Source of the DNA: Edaphobacter acidisoli
GTDB taxonomy: Bacteria; Acidobacteriota; Terriglobia; Terriglobales; Acidobacteriaceae
Assembly: GCF_014642855.1 (NCBI RefSeq)
Contig: NZ_BMJB01000002.1
Span: 186,001-250,000 of the forward strand
Direction of reading: 5' to 3'
DNA: 64,000 nucleotides
Shown here in pieces: positions 34,289 to 47,889 of this stretch. A model generated the notes under the pieces. The model made no database searches. It saw nothing but the letters and a program-made list of their open reading frames with translations, and was not told the DNA's origin. The position numbers were made by a program, and so were the translations under genes. The first letter of the stretch is position 1, and each line of letters starts with the position of its first letter.

Positions 34289-38701
<4,413 letters not shown>

Positions 38702-38703
38702 CC

Positions 38704-38907
38704 ATGCCCAATCCGCCGCACTCGAAGCCCAAGCCAATCGAGGACATGCAGACTGAAAGGATCCGCAAGGCCGAGTCATCAGAGCCTGCAAATCTCGACC
38801 CTGGAGATTTTTATTACGAAGGACAATACCTAGTCTTCACTACCCAATATCATTTGAAGCGCGGGTACTGTTGCAACTCAAACTGCAGGCACTGTCCGTA
38901 TCGTTAG
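38704..38907 (+). CDS. DUF5522-type small cysteine-rich protein
   Basis: 67-residue protein whose C-terminal part DFYYEGQYLVFTTQYHLKRG followed by YCCNSNCRHCPY matches the DUF5522 small Cys-rich family; the four cysteines CCxxxCxxC suggest a metal site. Function unknown. The start codon lies two bases after the lhr stop, so it is probably translated with it. The opposite-strand TPR gene ends just downstream. Confidence 0.82.
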   Translation: MPNPPHSKPKPIEDMQTERIRKAESSEPANLDPGDFYYEGQYLVFTTQYHLKRGYCCNSNCRHCPYR

Positions 38908-38910
38908 TGG

Positions 38911-39822
38911 TCATTCGTGCTGGACCTCGGGCTGCGAAGACAGAGGAGGAAGTGCTCCTGGCACGTTTTCGACAGACGCTCGTCCGGTTCTCAACGCACG
39001 CGCATTGTGCACCAGCAGCAGCACGCGCGGGTCTTTGCGGAGGTGTTCCATGACTTGGTCATGGCTCATGGCTTCGAGCACGTCGAAGCCACCCTCGCTC
39101 GCCATCGTCAGATAGTGCAGCATCTGCACATCGTCGCCGCGCACCGCAAATATCCTGGCAAGCTCGTAGCAAAAGCGGGCGTGGTCGTCGGTTGTCAACA
39201 TGCGGGCCGTTACGCCCAGACTATTCGAGCGATCGAATATCTCCGGATCGAGTCTGAGCGCGATCGCATATTCTCTGCGTGCTCCGCTCCAGTTTTTGTC
39301 TTCGAGATAGGCGGTCGCGAGGTTGGAGTGGAAACTGGCGCCTTTCTTGTCCAGCTTGATGGCGCGCTTGTAGTCAAAGATTGCGTTCGACTCCTCGCCC
39401 ATCACGTATTCAACCGCGCCGAGGTTGTTCCATCCCTCTGCATCTTTCTTCTTCAGCTTGATCACTTCTTTGAAGTAGGTACGTGCACGTTGAGAGTGCC
39501 CGAGGCCAAGCTCGGTAATCCCCATCTTGTTCAAGAGGGGAACCTCTTTGCCGCCGCGCCGCATGGCATACATGTAGTAGTCAAGCGCATCCTGCGGGAA
39601 ACGTCTGGCGCGAAGCACGTCCCCGGCCATTTCTAATTGTTGAGGGCTTCCGATCATTGGATCAGGCAGGTGGGCCTGAATATCCGGCCACTGCGGACTG
39701 CTGTGTTCAAAGGCACGAAGCTGATCAGGAGTTAGGCTGTCCTGCTGTACGCCCGGCTGAGCTGCAGCGATCGACATGCCAAAGAGAAGAACGAGACAAG
39801 ACGCATACCAGCACGGTCTCAT
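38911..39822 (-). CDS. secreted TPR-repeat protein
   Basis: 303 residues. Signal peptide residues 1-22 (LVLLFGMSIAAAQ). About four TPR units at about residues 65-200: DYYMYAMRRGGKEVPLLNKM, RTYFKEVIKLKKKDAEGWNNLG, FDYKRAIKLDKKGASFHSNLA and REYAIALRLDPE. TPRs mediate protein contacts. Last gene of the four-gene leftward operon with DUF5666, TonB receptor and VWFA proteins; it may act as an assembly or scaffold factor for that complex. No catalytic motif. Confidence 0.82.
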   Translation of the reverse strand: MRPCWYASCLVLLFGMSIAAAQPGVQQDSLTPDQLRAFEHSSPQWPDIQAHLPDPMIGSPQQLEMAGDVLRARRFPQDALDYYMYAMRRGGKEVPLLNKMGITELGLGHSQRARTYFKEVIKLKKKDAEGWNNLGAVEYVMGEESNAIFDYKRAIKLDKKGASFHSNLATAYLEDKNWSGARREYAIALRLDPEIFDRSNSLGVTARMLTTDDHARFCYELARIFAVRGDDVQMLHYLTMASEGGFDVLEAMSHDQVMEHLRKDPRVLLLVHNARALRTGRASVENVPGALPPLSSQPEVQHE

Positions 39823-39884
39823 GGCGCACCTCGAGAAGGTACGCTCAAATCCTCCTCCCGCCGGCGGAGAATGTCAACAGCGGT

Positions 39885-42068
39885 TTACCGGGCGGACGCC
39901 ACCGAATTCTTCGCTGGGGCCGCAGCCGGTGCGGCTGGGCGTACCATCAGCGCCATTCTCGGAAAGCTGAAGCTACCTCCTGCGTCGTCGATGACGTTGA
40001 CCTGGCAGATGTAAGTCCCCGGTTTCAGTTGGCTTAGAGGCACATCGAACTGGAACGAAACCGCGCCACGATCGGGCGTATTAACCGTGTCAGCTTCAAC
40101 TAGAGGCGTCTCATACACTTTCACCCCGCCACGCATGAACTCGATGCTGGTCAATACATGCACCTGTCCGGAGGGTCTCCGCACGAGGCCGGGAGAAGCA
40201 GGCGGCGCAGGGCCGTTCTTCTCTCGTGTAGGGTCGTAGATCTCGTAGAGGAAGTACAGGTGCTGGTCTTGTCGGAAGACATGCGGCACGTTGGGAATCC
40301 ACTCCAACCCATCGCGCACCAGCGGATCGGTGGACTTCTTCGTATCGGGAGTTCGTTGACTCGAAAGCACAATCGAACTCATCTTCAGCGGCATTTTTTT
40401 GAGGTCAGGAACCTGCAGGTCGGCCTCGAAGCTGCCCATTGCCCCGGTCTGGTTTTCGCGCACCACAAACTTGAGGTGATAGCGTCCGGGCGCGAGTGTA
40501 AAGCCGGTCGTGTACTGAATGTTCTTCCGCTCAACCTGTTGTGACTGGTCAAGTGCAAGCTTCACTGTGTCCCGCACGTTACCGACGACGATGCCTTCGG
40601 CGTTCTTTACCTGACCCATGATGTCGATGTTTGCTTTGTCTTTGTCGCCGTTCTTCAAGAATGGAATCTGCGAACCCGGCACGATCAGCGAGACAGGCAC
40701 AAAGAACCTGTTATCGCTCATCCTGAAGTAGAGCGCCTCCAGATAGACCGCGACATCGGTTGCGGGCAGAGAACTGCGCATCTGCTCCATCAGGGCCTCT
40801 TCGCGATCTTCGGCCTTCTGGTGCTTGAAGTCGGCGGGAGCATAGTATCCGGGTCTGTACTCCAGCTTCACATCGCTGCGGTTGACCCTAATGGTTAGAT
40901 GCCGATAGCTGCCATCGCGTGCCGTGTTGGTCGAGCGGAAGCCGAGGATATAGTAGGCCTCGGTGTCGTGCTGCACCTGCTGGAACGCCGGCGCGAAGTC
41001 GTTTGAGTCGAAGAATGCCTTGCCACCCGTGTCGCTTGCCAGCGTCGCTAGCGTTTCCTGCGAGCTGAAGTTCGAATTCAACTGGTTCTGCATCGCGCCG
41101 CCACTGTAAGCTGCATTTCCCCGCAGACTTCCCGTCGAAGCGTCGCCGACAGGCGAGAGCGCCTGAAGACCGCGCGCGTCTACGCTATAGATCGCCATGT
41201 TGGCCCGCACGGCTTCGTTCGTCGCAGCGCGCATGCTCGCCTGATTTTCAATGCCTTGCCGCGTCAGTCCACCGGAGAAATAAAGCAGGCTCTTGCGCTG
41301 GTCCACTCGCTCCAGACTCTTGGCAATCTCGCGAATGGCATACAGCTCGCGGTCCGTGTTGAGCGCGTTGTACTCGCTGTCATCCGCGGTGAAGCTTGAT
41401 GCGTCGTCTGCCGTTCCGCTGGAGTCGCCGCCTTCATTGCCGTTGGCGAAGCCTGAGCCTTCCGAGCCGTTGTAGCGGCCTACGCCTTTGAGCAGAAGGT
41501 CTTTGTCCGAGGTAAAGTCCTGGTCCATGCTGAGCGACGTGTCCATGCTCACCAGCGCGACAAGATCGGCAGGCTGCATCTTTTTCTTGATGTAGTCTTG
41601 CGCCGCCTCTACCGCGCGGTCCACATCCTCCGGCTGCATGCTGCTCAGGTCGAAGAACATCACAATCAGGCGATGGTCTTTGAGCTCCGAAGGCTTTTCG
41701 GCGAAGTTCTGGTTCAGCAGATCTGCCACCGTAGCCTTGCCGCTGACAGTAGTCGATTCGCGCAGCACCGCGGCTGCATCGACGTTCTGGTAGTCGAAGG
41801 TCGAGACCGTCTGCGGCTTGCCATTTTCGAGGATCGTGAAGTCGCTGGCCTTCAGTCCCTTCACCAGTTCGCCAGTCTTCTTGTCGCGCACGACCACATT
41901 AGTTAGCACGATGTTACTCTCGACCTTCAGCGTGAAGCTGCCATCCGGATTCGCCTGCTGCGCGCGCACCATAGCAGGTGTCCCCGCCATCATTCCGGCC
42001 AGCATCGCGGCAATGATTCGCTGGGTCAACGTATTTTTCGCCGATCTATGCACTGCAAAATCCATCAC
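39885..42068 (-). CDS. VWFA-related Acidobacterial domain protein
   Basis: 727-residue exported protein. N-terminal signal region (IIAAMLAGMMAGTPAMVRAQ). Then an Ig-like stretch with VVRDKKTGELVKGLKASDFT, the hallmark of the VWFA-related Acidobacterial family, followed by a von Willebrand A domain (VMFFDLSSMQPEDVDRAVEA, a metal-adhesion-like site) to about residue 380, and beta-rich C-terminal modules. Exact role unknown; likely surface or periplasmic protein binding. The TonB receptor lies directly upstream with 33 bases between. Confidence 0.9.
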   Translation of the reverse strand: MMDFAVHRSAKNTLTQRIIAAMLAGMMAGTPAMVRAQQANPDGSFTLKVESNIVLTNVVVRDKKTGELVKGLKASDFTILENGKPQTVSTFDYQNVDAAAVLRESTTVSGKATVADLLNQNFAEKPSELKDHRLIVMFFDLSSMQPEDVDRAVEAAQDYIKKKMQPADLVALVSMDTSLSMDQDFTSDKDLLLKGVGRYNGSEGSGFANGNEGGDSSGTADDASSFTADDSEYNALNTDRELYAIREIAKSLERVDQRKSLLYFSGGLTRQGIENQASMRAATNEAVRANMAIYSVDARGLQALSPVGDASTGSLRGNAAYSGGAMQNQLNSNFSSQETLATLASDTGGKAFFDSNDFAPAFQQVQHDTEAYYILGFRSTNTARDGSYRHLTIRVNRSDVKLEYRPGYYAPADFKHQKAEDREEALMEQMRSSLPATDVAVYLEALYFRMSDNRFFVPVSLIVPGSQIPFLKNGDKDKANIDIMGQVKNAEGIVVGNVRDTVKLALDQSQQVERKNIQYTTGFTLAPGRYHLKFVVRENQTGAMGSFEADLQVPDLKKMPLKMSSIVLSSQRTPDTKKSTDPLVRDGLEWIPNVPHVFRQDQHLYFLYEIYDPTREKNGPAPPASPGLVRRPSGQVHVLTSIEFMRGGVKVYETPLVEADTVNTPDRGAVSFQFDVPLSQLKPGTYICQVNVIDDAGGSFSFPRMALMVRPAAPAAAPAKNSVASAR

Positions 42069-42101
42069 AGAACCTCAGAAGCCATCAACAATCAAACACT
42101 G

Positions 42102-45100
42102 TTAGAACCGATACCTCGCCTCAACCGAAAGCGTTCGCATCGCAGACGCTCCTGTCACCTGACCAAATGTCGGCGAGTTCAACGTCGTATTGATCCCTGA
42201 ATACTCGACCATATTCAGCGCATTTGTCGCCGTCACACGCGCCTCGAACGACCGCGTCTCGCCCAGGGTTACTGTCTTTGAGAGTGAAGCATCGACCGCT
42301 GTGGTCCCAGGTCCTTCAATCGAATTGCGAGACGCTGTGCCGAACTGGCCTGCTGCCGGAGCCGAGAACGCAGCCGCATTGAACCAATTGCCGAGTTTCC
42401 GTTCACCGGCGACCGGCACACCGAAGTTACGATTTGGGCGCAGCGAATTGCTCGATCCCGAAGCCGTTTCCTGCACTGTCAGCACGTAGTTCGGCGTGTA
42501 GTAGCTTCCCATAGCAAAGGTGAAATCTCCCGAGATTGAGAATCCATCAAGTGCATGAGACCAGAAGCCGCCCTTCGAAAGCAGCGCGCGGTTCGGCCCA
42601 AACGGAAGCTCAATGACCCAGTTGCCCGTCAGCTTCTGGCGAATGTCAAAGGAGCTATTGCCCTCCTCCGCATTCAGGTCCAGATCGTTTTGGGCCACAG
42701 TTGTTGCGCCTCCGCCAATCGAAGAGGCATTGTCGATCGAGTGTCCATACTGATACGAACCGCCCAGCGCAATGCCCTTCGACATTCGCTTCCGCAGGTT
42801 GACTCTCAGCGCCTCGAAGCGCGAGTAGCCAAGCGAATCTTCGTAGTCGAACGCCTGTGCGCTTGAGTTCAGCAGGCCGCTCGCAGTCCGGTTCGGCGCA
42901 CGGACCATGTCAAGGTTGCCGCCCTTCGCGCCGTCGTAGCCAATGTTCGCCACAATCCCCAGCGGGAAGGTGTGTTGAATATCCAGGTCCCATATCTGCA
43001 CATGTCCAAGTCTGTAGTTCAGGTTGGCGCTGTAGTTGTTCTGCACCGCTGCGGTGGAGCAGTTGTATGCTCCTGCCAGCGTGAATGTGCCGAGTGTGCC
43101 GCACCCTTGCTGACCGGCAATATTCGTCTGGGTCACGGCGAAGGGCGGCTGGTTCGACATCTGCCGCGCAATCGACGCGTACTGCCCCGTGTTGTAGTTG
43201 ATGCCATAGCCGCCACGAATCACCGTGTCTTTGAAGAATCTCGCAGTTGGCCTATACGCAAATCCAAACCGCGGCGCATACATGGCACGGTCCGGATTCA
43301 CGAGCGAACGCGGGAATGCGCCACTGTACGTGCCGTGCTGGCCTGGCTGAACCGCCTCAACAGCCGTGAAGTCAGTATTGTGATCCAGGTTCACCAGCCG
43401 GTTGTTTTTCTCAAAGTAGGGCGAGAAGTACTCATAACGAAGCCCATAGTTCAACGTCAGGTTCGACAGCGCGCGCCAGTCGTCCTGCGCGTACCAGTCA
43501 TAGACGTTTGCGCGAAGATACGTTTTGAACAGTCCCGCCTGAACGGATGCATTTTGCGGAAGGCCGAATAGAAAATCTGCAAACCCGTTGCCGCTCGCAG
43601 GAATCACGGGGCAGGCTGTTGTAGAAGAAGAGACGCAGTTAGCGGCGGGATTCTGCGTAGCGTAGCCCGTAAAGCTGAACGAGCCAAGCGGCGAGCCCGT
43701 GCCGATTGAATCCGCATGGACGCGACGTATGTCTCCGCCGAAGCGCATGTTGTGCTTGCCCTTGCGATAGGAAACAAAGTCGCTAAACGAGATCGTCTGG
43801 TTGATCGTGTCGCTCGGCGTTGTGTTGCTCAGGCCTGTGAATGCGGTCGAGCCTCCAAACGAGAGCGACGGGACGCCGTAATAGAAAGGGTTCGACTGAA
43901 TCGTCGAGTTGCCCACCAGCACGCCAGCGTCTGTCGCAGGGTTCGTCGCGCCATTCGTAAAGTAGTTCTCCGTCGTTCCGTGTGAGCGGTTCCAGTTCAG
44001 CGAGGCATTATCCCGAAATCGTCCGTAGCTCAACATATAGCCAGCCGTGATCCCATAGCCGGTGCTATCTGTCCGCCCGCCAAGTGGCAGGAAGATGTTG
44101 CGCAGATCACTGGCACTGTGTGAATAGCTGCCATTGAAGTTGATGTTCTGACCCAATTGCGCAGGTCCGCTTGTTTGTCGCCGTCCAAAGCCTCTGCCAA
44201 AGGCCGGAGCCTGCCCGAAGTTCCTCACATAACGGAGCGCGGCAGAGGTAGAGTTCTGCCCTGCGTTCGTCACGGTCTGGTAGTTGTTCAACGCGCCTGC
44301 ATTCGGCACATTCGGCGCAGGGTAGAACTTCAATAGTGCCAGCGCCTGTGCGGAGACAGGCGTCTGCGCGTTATTCAGATTGTTGCCCGGAATCGGTTTC
44401 CCGGTCGCGGGATCATAGAGCGCCTGCGAGAGAGCGGAGAAATCGCCGCCGCGCTCAGCCAGCGTTGGCACCGTACCGTTGTAGATGGAAGGATTGATGT
44501 TCTTCTGTCCGGTCAGATTGAAGAAGAAGAATTGCTTCGTGCTTGGCTTGATGAGCCCAGGAATGAAAGGCGACCCGGCAAGGCTCACGCCAAAGCGGTT
44601 CGACATCGACGAGGGCTTCACCACCTGCGCGCCTGGCTCACCCAGCGCAGCCGCAACCGAGAACGGCGCGGCATTCAGCGCACCATTGCCGCCCTGATAG
44701 AAGATCGCACCATGCAGCTGCGTCGGATCGAACTGCCGGAACCCGCCGCGCCCGCCGCCGCGTCCTCCACCACCAAAACCGCGTCCGCCGCCACCGGGCC
44801 CCATCATGCCGCCAAGCATTCCCGCGACCATGTTCGTCATGTCGCCGACAGCCCCGCCCTGCCTTCGCGCCTGTTCCATTGCATCCTGAATGCGCTGACG
44901 GATCTCATCTTCGCTGAAATTGGCAAGGCCGTTGGTCTCGCCCATCTGCCCGTTCACGGCAACCGACTCCGTCGCCGCAGAATCCGCTCCGCTCGCTGAA
45001 GGCATCTGCGCACCCGTGTCGCTTCCGCCCGAACTTGCGTCAGCAATGTCCGCACTATCGCCGGACAAACTCAACGCCTGCGTTCCGCGCGCCAGCGCAC

Positions 45101-45602
45101 CCGCTAAAGCGCTCGCCGTTCCCGTCTGCCGTGCCTGTTGCTGTGCCTCCTCGCGTGCCATCCGCGAAGCCAGCTGCATCTCGAACTGAGCGATCTCCTC
45201 GGGCTTCCCGCCATTCTGACCATTTGCGTTGATCAAAACTTCTTTTGTCTCTGCTGCAAACGCCGCCAACTCCGCCTTCACCACGTAGCGTCCATCGCGC
45301 GGAACAATCATCGAAAACGCGCCATTCACATCTGTAGTTGTCGCGTATTTCTTGCCGGTCAAGGTGTTGGCTGCTGTCACGGCTACGCCTGGCAGGGGCA
45401 CTGTACCGGCCTTCACGGTTCCCGTAATCGTACCTCCAGATGCAGCCGCCGACACGGCAGCAGCCGGTGCTACAGGCGCAACCTGTGTCTGGCTCGGAGC
45501 CTGATTCTGCGCTGCGAGGCTCGTTCCAGCCCACGCAGACACAGCCAGTACCACCATCGTTCGTCTCATCAATCTCTGCACAAAACCCTCACCGAAGTTC
45601 AT
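42102..45602 (-). CDS. Oar-like TonB-dependent outer-membrane receptor
   Basis: 1166-residue outer-membrane beta-barrel protein. Signal peptide at residues about 12-31; carboxypeptidase-regulatory-like domain about 55-125 (GTITGTVKAGTVPLPGVAVT then AANTLTG); a glycine-rich insertion MMGPGGGGRGFGGGGRGG at about 265-290; TonB barrel to the end with terminal aromatic in VEARYRF. Transports or binds a large substrate, unknown here. Second gene of the leftward operon. The plug domain has an Ala/Thr-rich insertion at about 135-225. Confidence 0.93.
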   Translation of the reverse strand: MNFGEGFVQRLMRRTMVVLAVSAWAGTSLAAQNQAPSQTQVAPVAPAAAVSAAASGGTITGTVKAGTVPLPGVAVTAANTLTGKKYATTTDVNGAFSMIVPRDGRYVVKAELAAFAAETKEVLINANGQNGGKPEEIAQFEMQLASRMAREEAQQQARQTGTASALAGALARGTQALSLSGDSADIADASSGGSDTGAQMPSASGADSAATESVAVNGQMGETNGLANFSEDEIRQRIQDAMEQARRQGGAVGDMTNMVAGMLGGMMGPGGGGRGFGGGGRGGGRGGFRQFDPTQLHGAIFYQGGNGALNAAPFSVAAALGEPGAQVVKPSSMSNRFGVSLAGSPFIPGLIKPSTKQFFFFNLTGQKNINPSIYNGTVPTLAERGGDFSALSQALYDPATGKPIPGNNLNNAQTPVSAQALALLKFYPAPNVPNAGALNNYQTVTNAGQNSTSAALRYVRNFGQAPAFGRGFGRRQTSGPAQLGQNINFNGSYSHSASDLRNIFLPLGGRTDSTGYGITAGYMLSYGRFRDNASLNWNRSHGTTENYFTNGATNPATDAGVLVGNSTIQSNPFYYGVPSLSFGGSTAFTGLSNTTPSDTINQTISFSDFVSYRKGKHNMRFGGDIRRVHADSIGTGSPLGSFSFTGYATQNPAANCVSSSTTACPVIPASGNGFADFLFGLPQNASVQAGLFKTYLRANVYDWYAQDDWRALSNLTLNYGLRYEYFSPYFEKNNRLVNLDHNTDFTAVEAVQPGQHGTYSGAFPRSLVNPDRAMYAPRFGFAYRPTARFFKDTVIRGGYGINYNTGQYASIARQMSNQPPFAVTQTNIAGQQGCGTLGTFTLAGAYNCSTAAVQNNYSANLNYRLGHVQIWDLDIQHTFPLGIVANIGYDGAKGGNLDMVRAPNRTASGLLNSSAQAFDYEDSLGYSRFEALRVNLRKRMSKGIALGGSYQYGHSIDNASSIGGGATTVAQNDLDLNAEEGNSSFDIRQKLTGNWVIELPFGPNRALLSKGGFWSHALDGFSISGDFTFAMGSYYTPNYVLTVQETASGSSNSLRPNRNFGVPVAGERKLGNWFNAAAFSAPAAGQFGTASRNSIEGPGTTAVDASLSKTVTLGETRSFEARVTATNALNMVEYSGINTTLNSPTFGQVTGASAMRTLSVEARYRF

Positions 45603-45624
45603 TGCCTAAGCAGGCCGGAGATTT

Positions 45625-46416
45625 CTAGTTAGGAGCGGTTGTCGCGGCAGGAGCAGTCGTAACCGCATCCGTTCCCTTTGCGCCGTTCTCATCTGCTGCA
45701 CGTCGGCGCCGTTGCCGCATCATCGAAGGATCCACAATACCCAATTGCGTCGGTACAAAGACGCCGTTCTTGATCGTGCCGGGACCCATTACGCGGTCGC
45801 CCACCTTCACGTCGGCCAGCGTAACGCTCTGTTCATCTGGCGCAGTTCCCGGTGCGCCAGCTTCCACCGGCCCGCTGCCATTCATCATCGAAGCCAGCCT
45901 GCGGCCGCCGTGCCGGAACGACGTCCCTTCATCCACTCCGATCACCTGCGACACCCCATCGGGTCGCAGTACAGTAATCTTCAGTGCGTCCATATCGACT
46001 GCCGTAACTTTTCCGGTGATGTAAACCTTCCCCAGACCCTCGCGTGCCTTGCGTACCTGCTCGGCATCCATCACTGCGACAAACACCGCATGGACCGTCT
46101 TCGTGGGAGCATCCATCACGCCCATCGCGCCCACGCCGTCGCCCACTTTGACATCGGTCAGCTTCACCGGCTGGCGGTTCTCCATCAGTCGTGTATTGGC
46201 CGAGACAGCCACCTGATACACATCGCCCGCATCGGTCTTCACTGTCAGATGGTCAGCCGTGACAGCCGTCACGGTCCCGCGCACCATCTGGCCACCCGCA
46301 AAAGCGGGCCGCTCACTTTGCGGACCACCCATTCCATCCTGGCCCTGTGCCTGAACCAACCCGGTCGCCAGCAAAGCTGCCAGCGCAAACCGGAAAATCG
46401 TCATCTTGCGTCTCAT
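45625..46416 (-). CDS. exported DUF5666-domain protein
   Basis: 263 residues from ATG 46414-46416, with signal peptide MRRKMTIFRFALAALLATGL. Two OB-like DUF5666 units: MVRGTVTAVTADHLTVKTDA with DVKVGDGVGAMG, and YITGKVTAVDMDALKITVLR with DVKVGDRVMGPG. Such domains are small beta barrels, probably for binding. It is the first gene of the four-gene operon, 22 bases before the TonB receptor. An open frame upstream would add 40 atypical residues. Confidence 0.85.
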   Translation of the reverse strand: MRRKMTIFRFALAALLATGLVQAQGQDGMGGPQSERPAFAGGQMVRGTVTAVTADHLTVKTDAGDVYQVAVSANTRLMENRQPVKLTDVKVGDGVGAMGVMDAPTKTVHAVFVAVMDAEQVRKAREGLGKVYITGKVTAVDMDALKITVLRPDGVSQVIGVDEGTSFRHGGRRLASMMNGSGPVEAGAPGTAPDEQSVTLADVKVGDRVMGPGTIKNGVFVPTQLGIVDPSMMRQRRRRAADENGAKGTDAVTTAPAATTAPN

Positions 46417-46559
46417 GCCACACCTGCCATAAGGCCCTGTGAATCGAACGAATCCCTGTGCACATACAGACGATTTCCGGTCACGAAAGACGCGCCGTAC
46501 GGATAAAAACTTCCATTGCAATGTTCTATGCGGCACACGCCCTCAACTACACTACGGCC

Positions 46560-47303
46560 ATGAGCGATGCTGTCCAGACCCCCCACACACATGCCACACA
46601 CAGCCACACGCCGCACATAGAAGGCCACTTTGAGTCCTCCGAGACCGTCCGGGACATCGTCATCGGCCTCTCTGACGGTCTTACGGTCCCTTTTGCTTTG
46701 GCGGCAGGTCTCTCGGGAGCAGTAGCGTCGTCGCACATCGTCGTCCTCGCCGGTCTCGCGGAGATTGCTGCCGGCTCGATCGCCATGGGTCTTGGCGGCT
46801 ATCTCGCGGCCCGCGGCGACGCTGAGCACTACGCCTCCGAGCGCCAGCGCGAAGAGCGTGAGATCGTCGAGCGCACTCACGATGAAGAGGAAGAGATCTA
46901 CGAGATATTCGGTCAGTACTCGGTCGACCGCGCCAGCGCAGCGCCGGTCCTCCATGCACTCAGGCAAAATCCCACTGCTTGGGTCGATTTCATGATGCGC
47001 TTCGAGCTTGGCCTGGAAGAGCCGCCTGCCAACCGCGCCCACCGCTCAGCGATTACGATCGCCGCGTCCTATGTCGCCGGTGGATTCATCCCATTGTTGC
47101 CGTACATGCTGGTCAGCAACAATCTGGCCGCACTCAAGCTCTCCGTCCTGATTACGCTGCTCGCACTGGCCGTCTTCGGAGCGCTCAAGGGAAAACTAGT
47201 CGGTACCGGCTGGCTCCGCAGTGCCATCCAGGCCATCACTATCGGCGGCGCTGCTGCTGCTGCTGCCTACTTCCTCGCTCGTCTGCTCAACGCCCACTCG
47301 TAA
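46560..47303 (+). CDS. VIT1/CCC1-type metal transporter
   Basis: 247-residue inner-membrane protein of the vacuolar iron transporter family, carrying Fe2+ or Mn2+. The first helix starts with RDIVIGLSDGLTVPFALAAG; a cytosolic Glu-rich metal segment (EREIVERTHDEEEEIYEIF) lies at about 100-118, and more helices follow. The start ATG 46560 gives a histidine-rich N-terminus (HTHATHSHTPHIEGH) that may bind metal. An upstream frame exists. It is divergent from the DUF5666 operon, sharing a 143-base gap. Confidence 0.88.
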   Translation: MSDAVQTPHTHATHSHTPHIEGHFESSETVRDIVIGLSDGLTVPFALAAGLSGAVASSHIVVLAGLAEIAAGSIAMGLGGYLAARGDAEHYASERQREEREIVERTHDEEEEIYEIFGQYSVDRASAAPVLHALRQNPTAWVDFMMRFELGLEEPPANRAHRSAITIAASYVAGGFIPLLPYMLVSNNLAALKLSVLITLLALAVFGALKGKLVGTGWLRSAIQAITIGGAAAAAAYFLARLLNAHS

Positions 47304-47328
47304 GCCTGATGAGGCTGCCACTCTTCAT

Positions 47329-47793
47329 CTAACCGGCATGGCTGCTAGGCGGCACGTCCGCATCTACTTCCAGCCCGAAGCGCGAAAGTTCGCGCTTCTG
47401 CAGGTTGTAGTCCACAAAGAAGCCAATGCCAATCGCCAGCGGAATCAGCCCCGCCGCCGCGCCGGAGAGTACCTCATGCACCTGCAGAATAGCGGTCAGC
47501 AGGAGGAAAAACGCAATCAGGCCAATCCCAATCGAGACCAACACAATCCCCGTCCTTCGCGCATTGCTCAGGCTGCGGAGCGGGTCCTTCGGGGGGCGCA
47601 TGTCTTCTCCGGGTGCGCCAAGCAGCTTCTCGATCTCGGCAATCGACATGCCTCGCGCAATCATCGCCATGCGCTGCTCTGCCTTCATGCGAGTGCTGTG
47701 CATCTGTGCCCAGATGCCCCCAATGATCGCCACAATTGGGATCAGCATCGCTACGACCGGAACAATTAGTCCGCCACTCAGTACCTCATTCAT
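47329..47793 (-). CDS. DUF6249-type membrane protein
   Basis: 154 residues. One N-terminal transmembrane helix (about 8-30), a cytosolic stretch RMAMIARGMSIAEIEKLLGA like other DUF6249 proteins, and two further helices (about 82-105, 110-127). Function unknown. Its promoter appears to be the minus-strand member of the divergent ECF-type pair (47814-47844), and an AAAGGA ribosome-binding site lies eight bases before the ATG, so it probably belongs to the regulon of the divergent sigma factor. Confidence 0.8.
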   Translation of the reverse strand: MNEVLSGGLIVPVVAMLIPIVAIIGGIWAQMHSTRMKAEQRMAMIARGMSIAEIEKLLGAPGEDMRPPKDPLRSLSNARRTGIVLVSIGIGLIAFFLLLTAILQVHEVLSGAAAGLIPLAIGIGFFVDYNLQKRELSRFGLEVDADVPPSSHAG

Positions 47794-47813
47794 AGTGTTT
47801 CCTTTCTGCCCGC

Positions 47814-47844
47814 GTTAGACCACCGCGCATTTGCAAAGTTTCAC
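47814..47844 (-). promoter_or_regulatory. ECF-type promoter of the DUF6249 gene
   Basis: On the minus strand GTGAAACTTT (47835-47844) is followed by 14 bases and GTCTAAC (47814-47820). The DUF6249 start codon is 20 bases further with an AAAGGA site. The element is the exact mirror of the one at 47853-47883. Confidence 0.75.
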
Positions 47845-47852
47845 CCCGGCGC

Positions 47853-47883
47853 GTGAAACTTTCATCCGAGCGAGTTGTCTAAC
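47853..47883 (+). promoter_or_regulatory. ECF-type promoter of the sigma-factor operon
   Basis: GTGAAACTTT (47853-47862), 14 bases, then GTCTAAC (47877-47883). Both hexamers and spacing equal those of the minus-strand promoter, forming a large inverted repeat with eight central bases between the -35 regions. The AAC and GTC cores are typical of ECF promoters. Confidence 0.75.
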
Positions 47884-47889
47884 CCTTCC

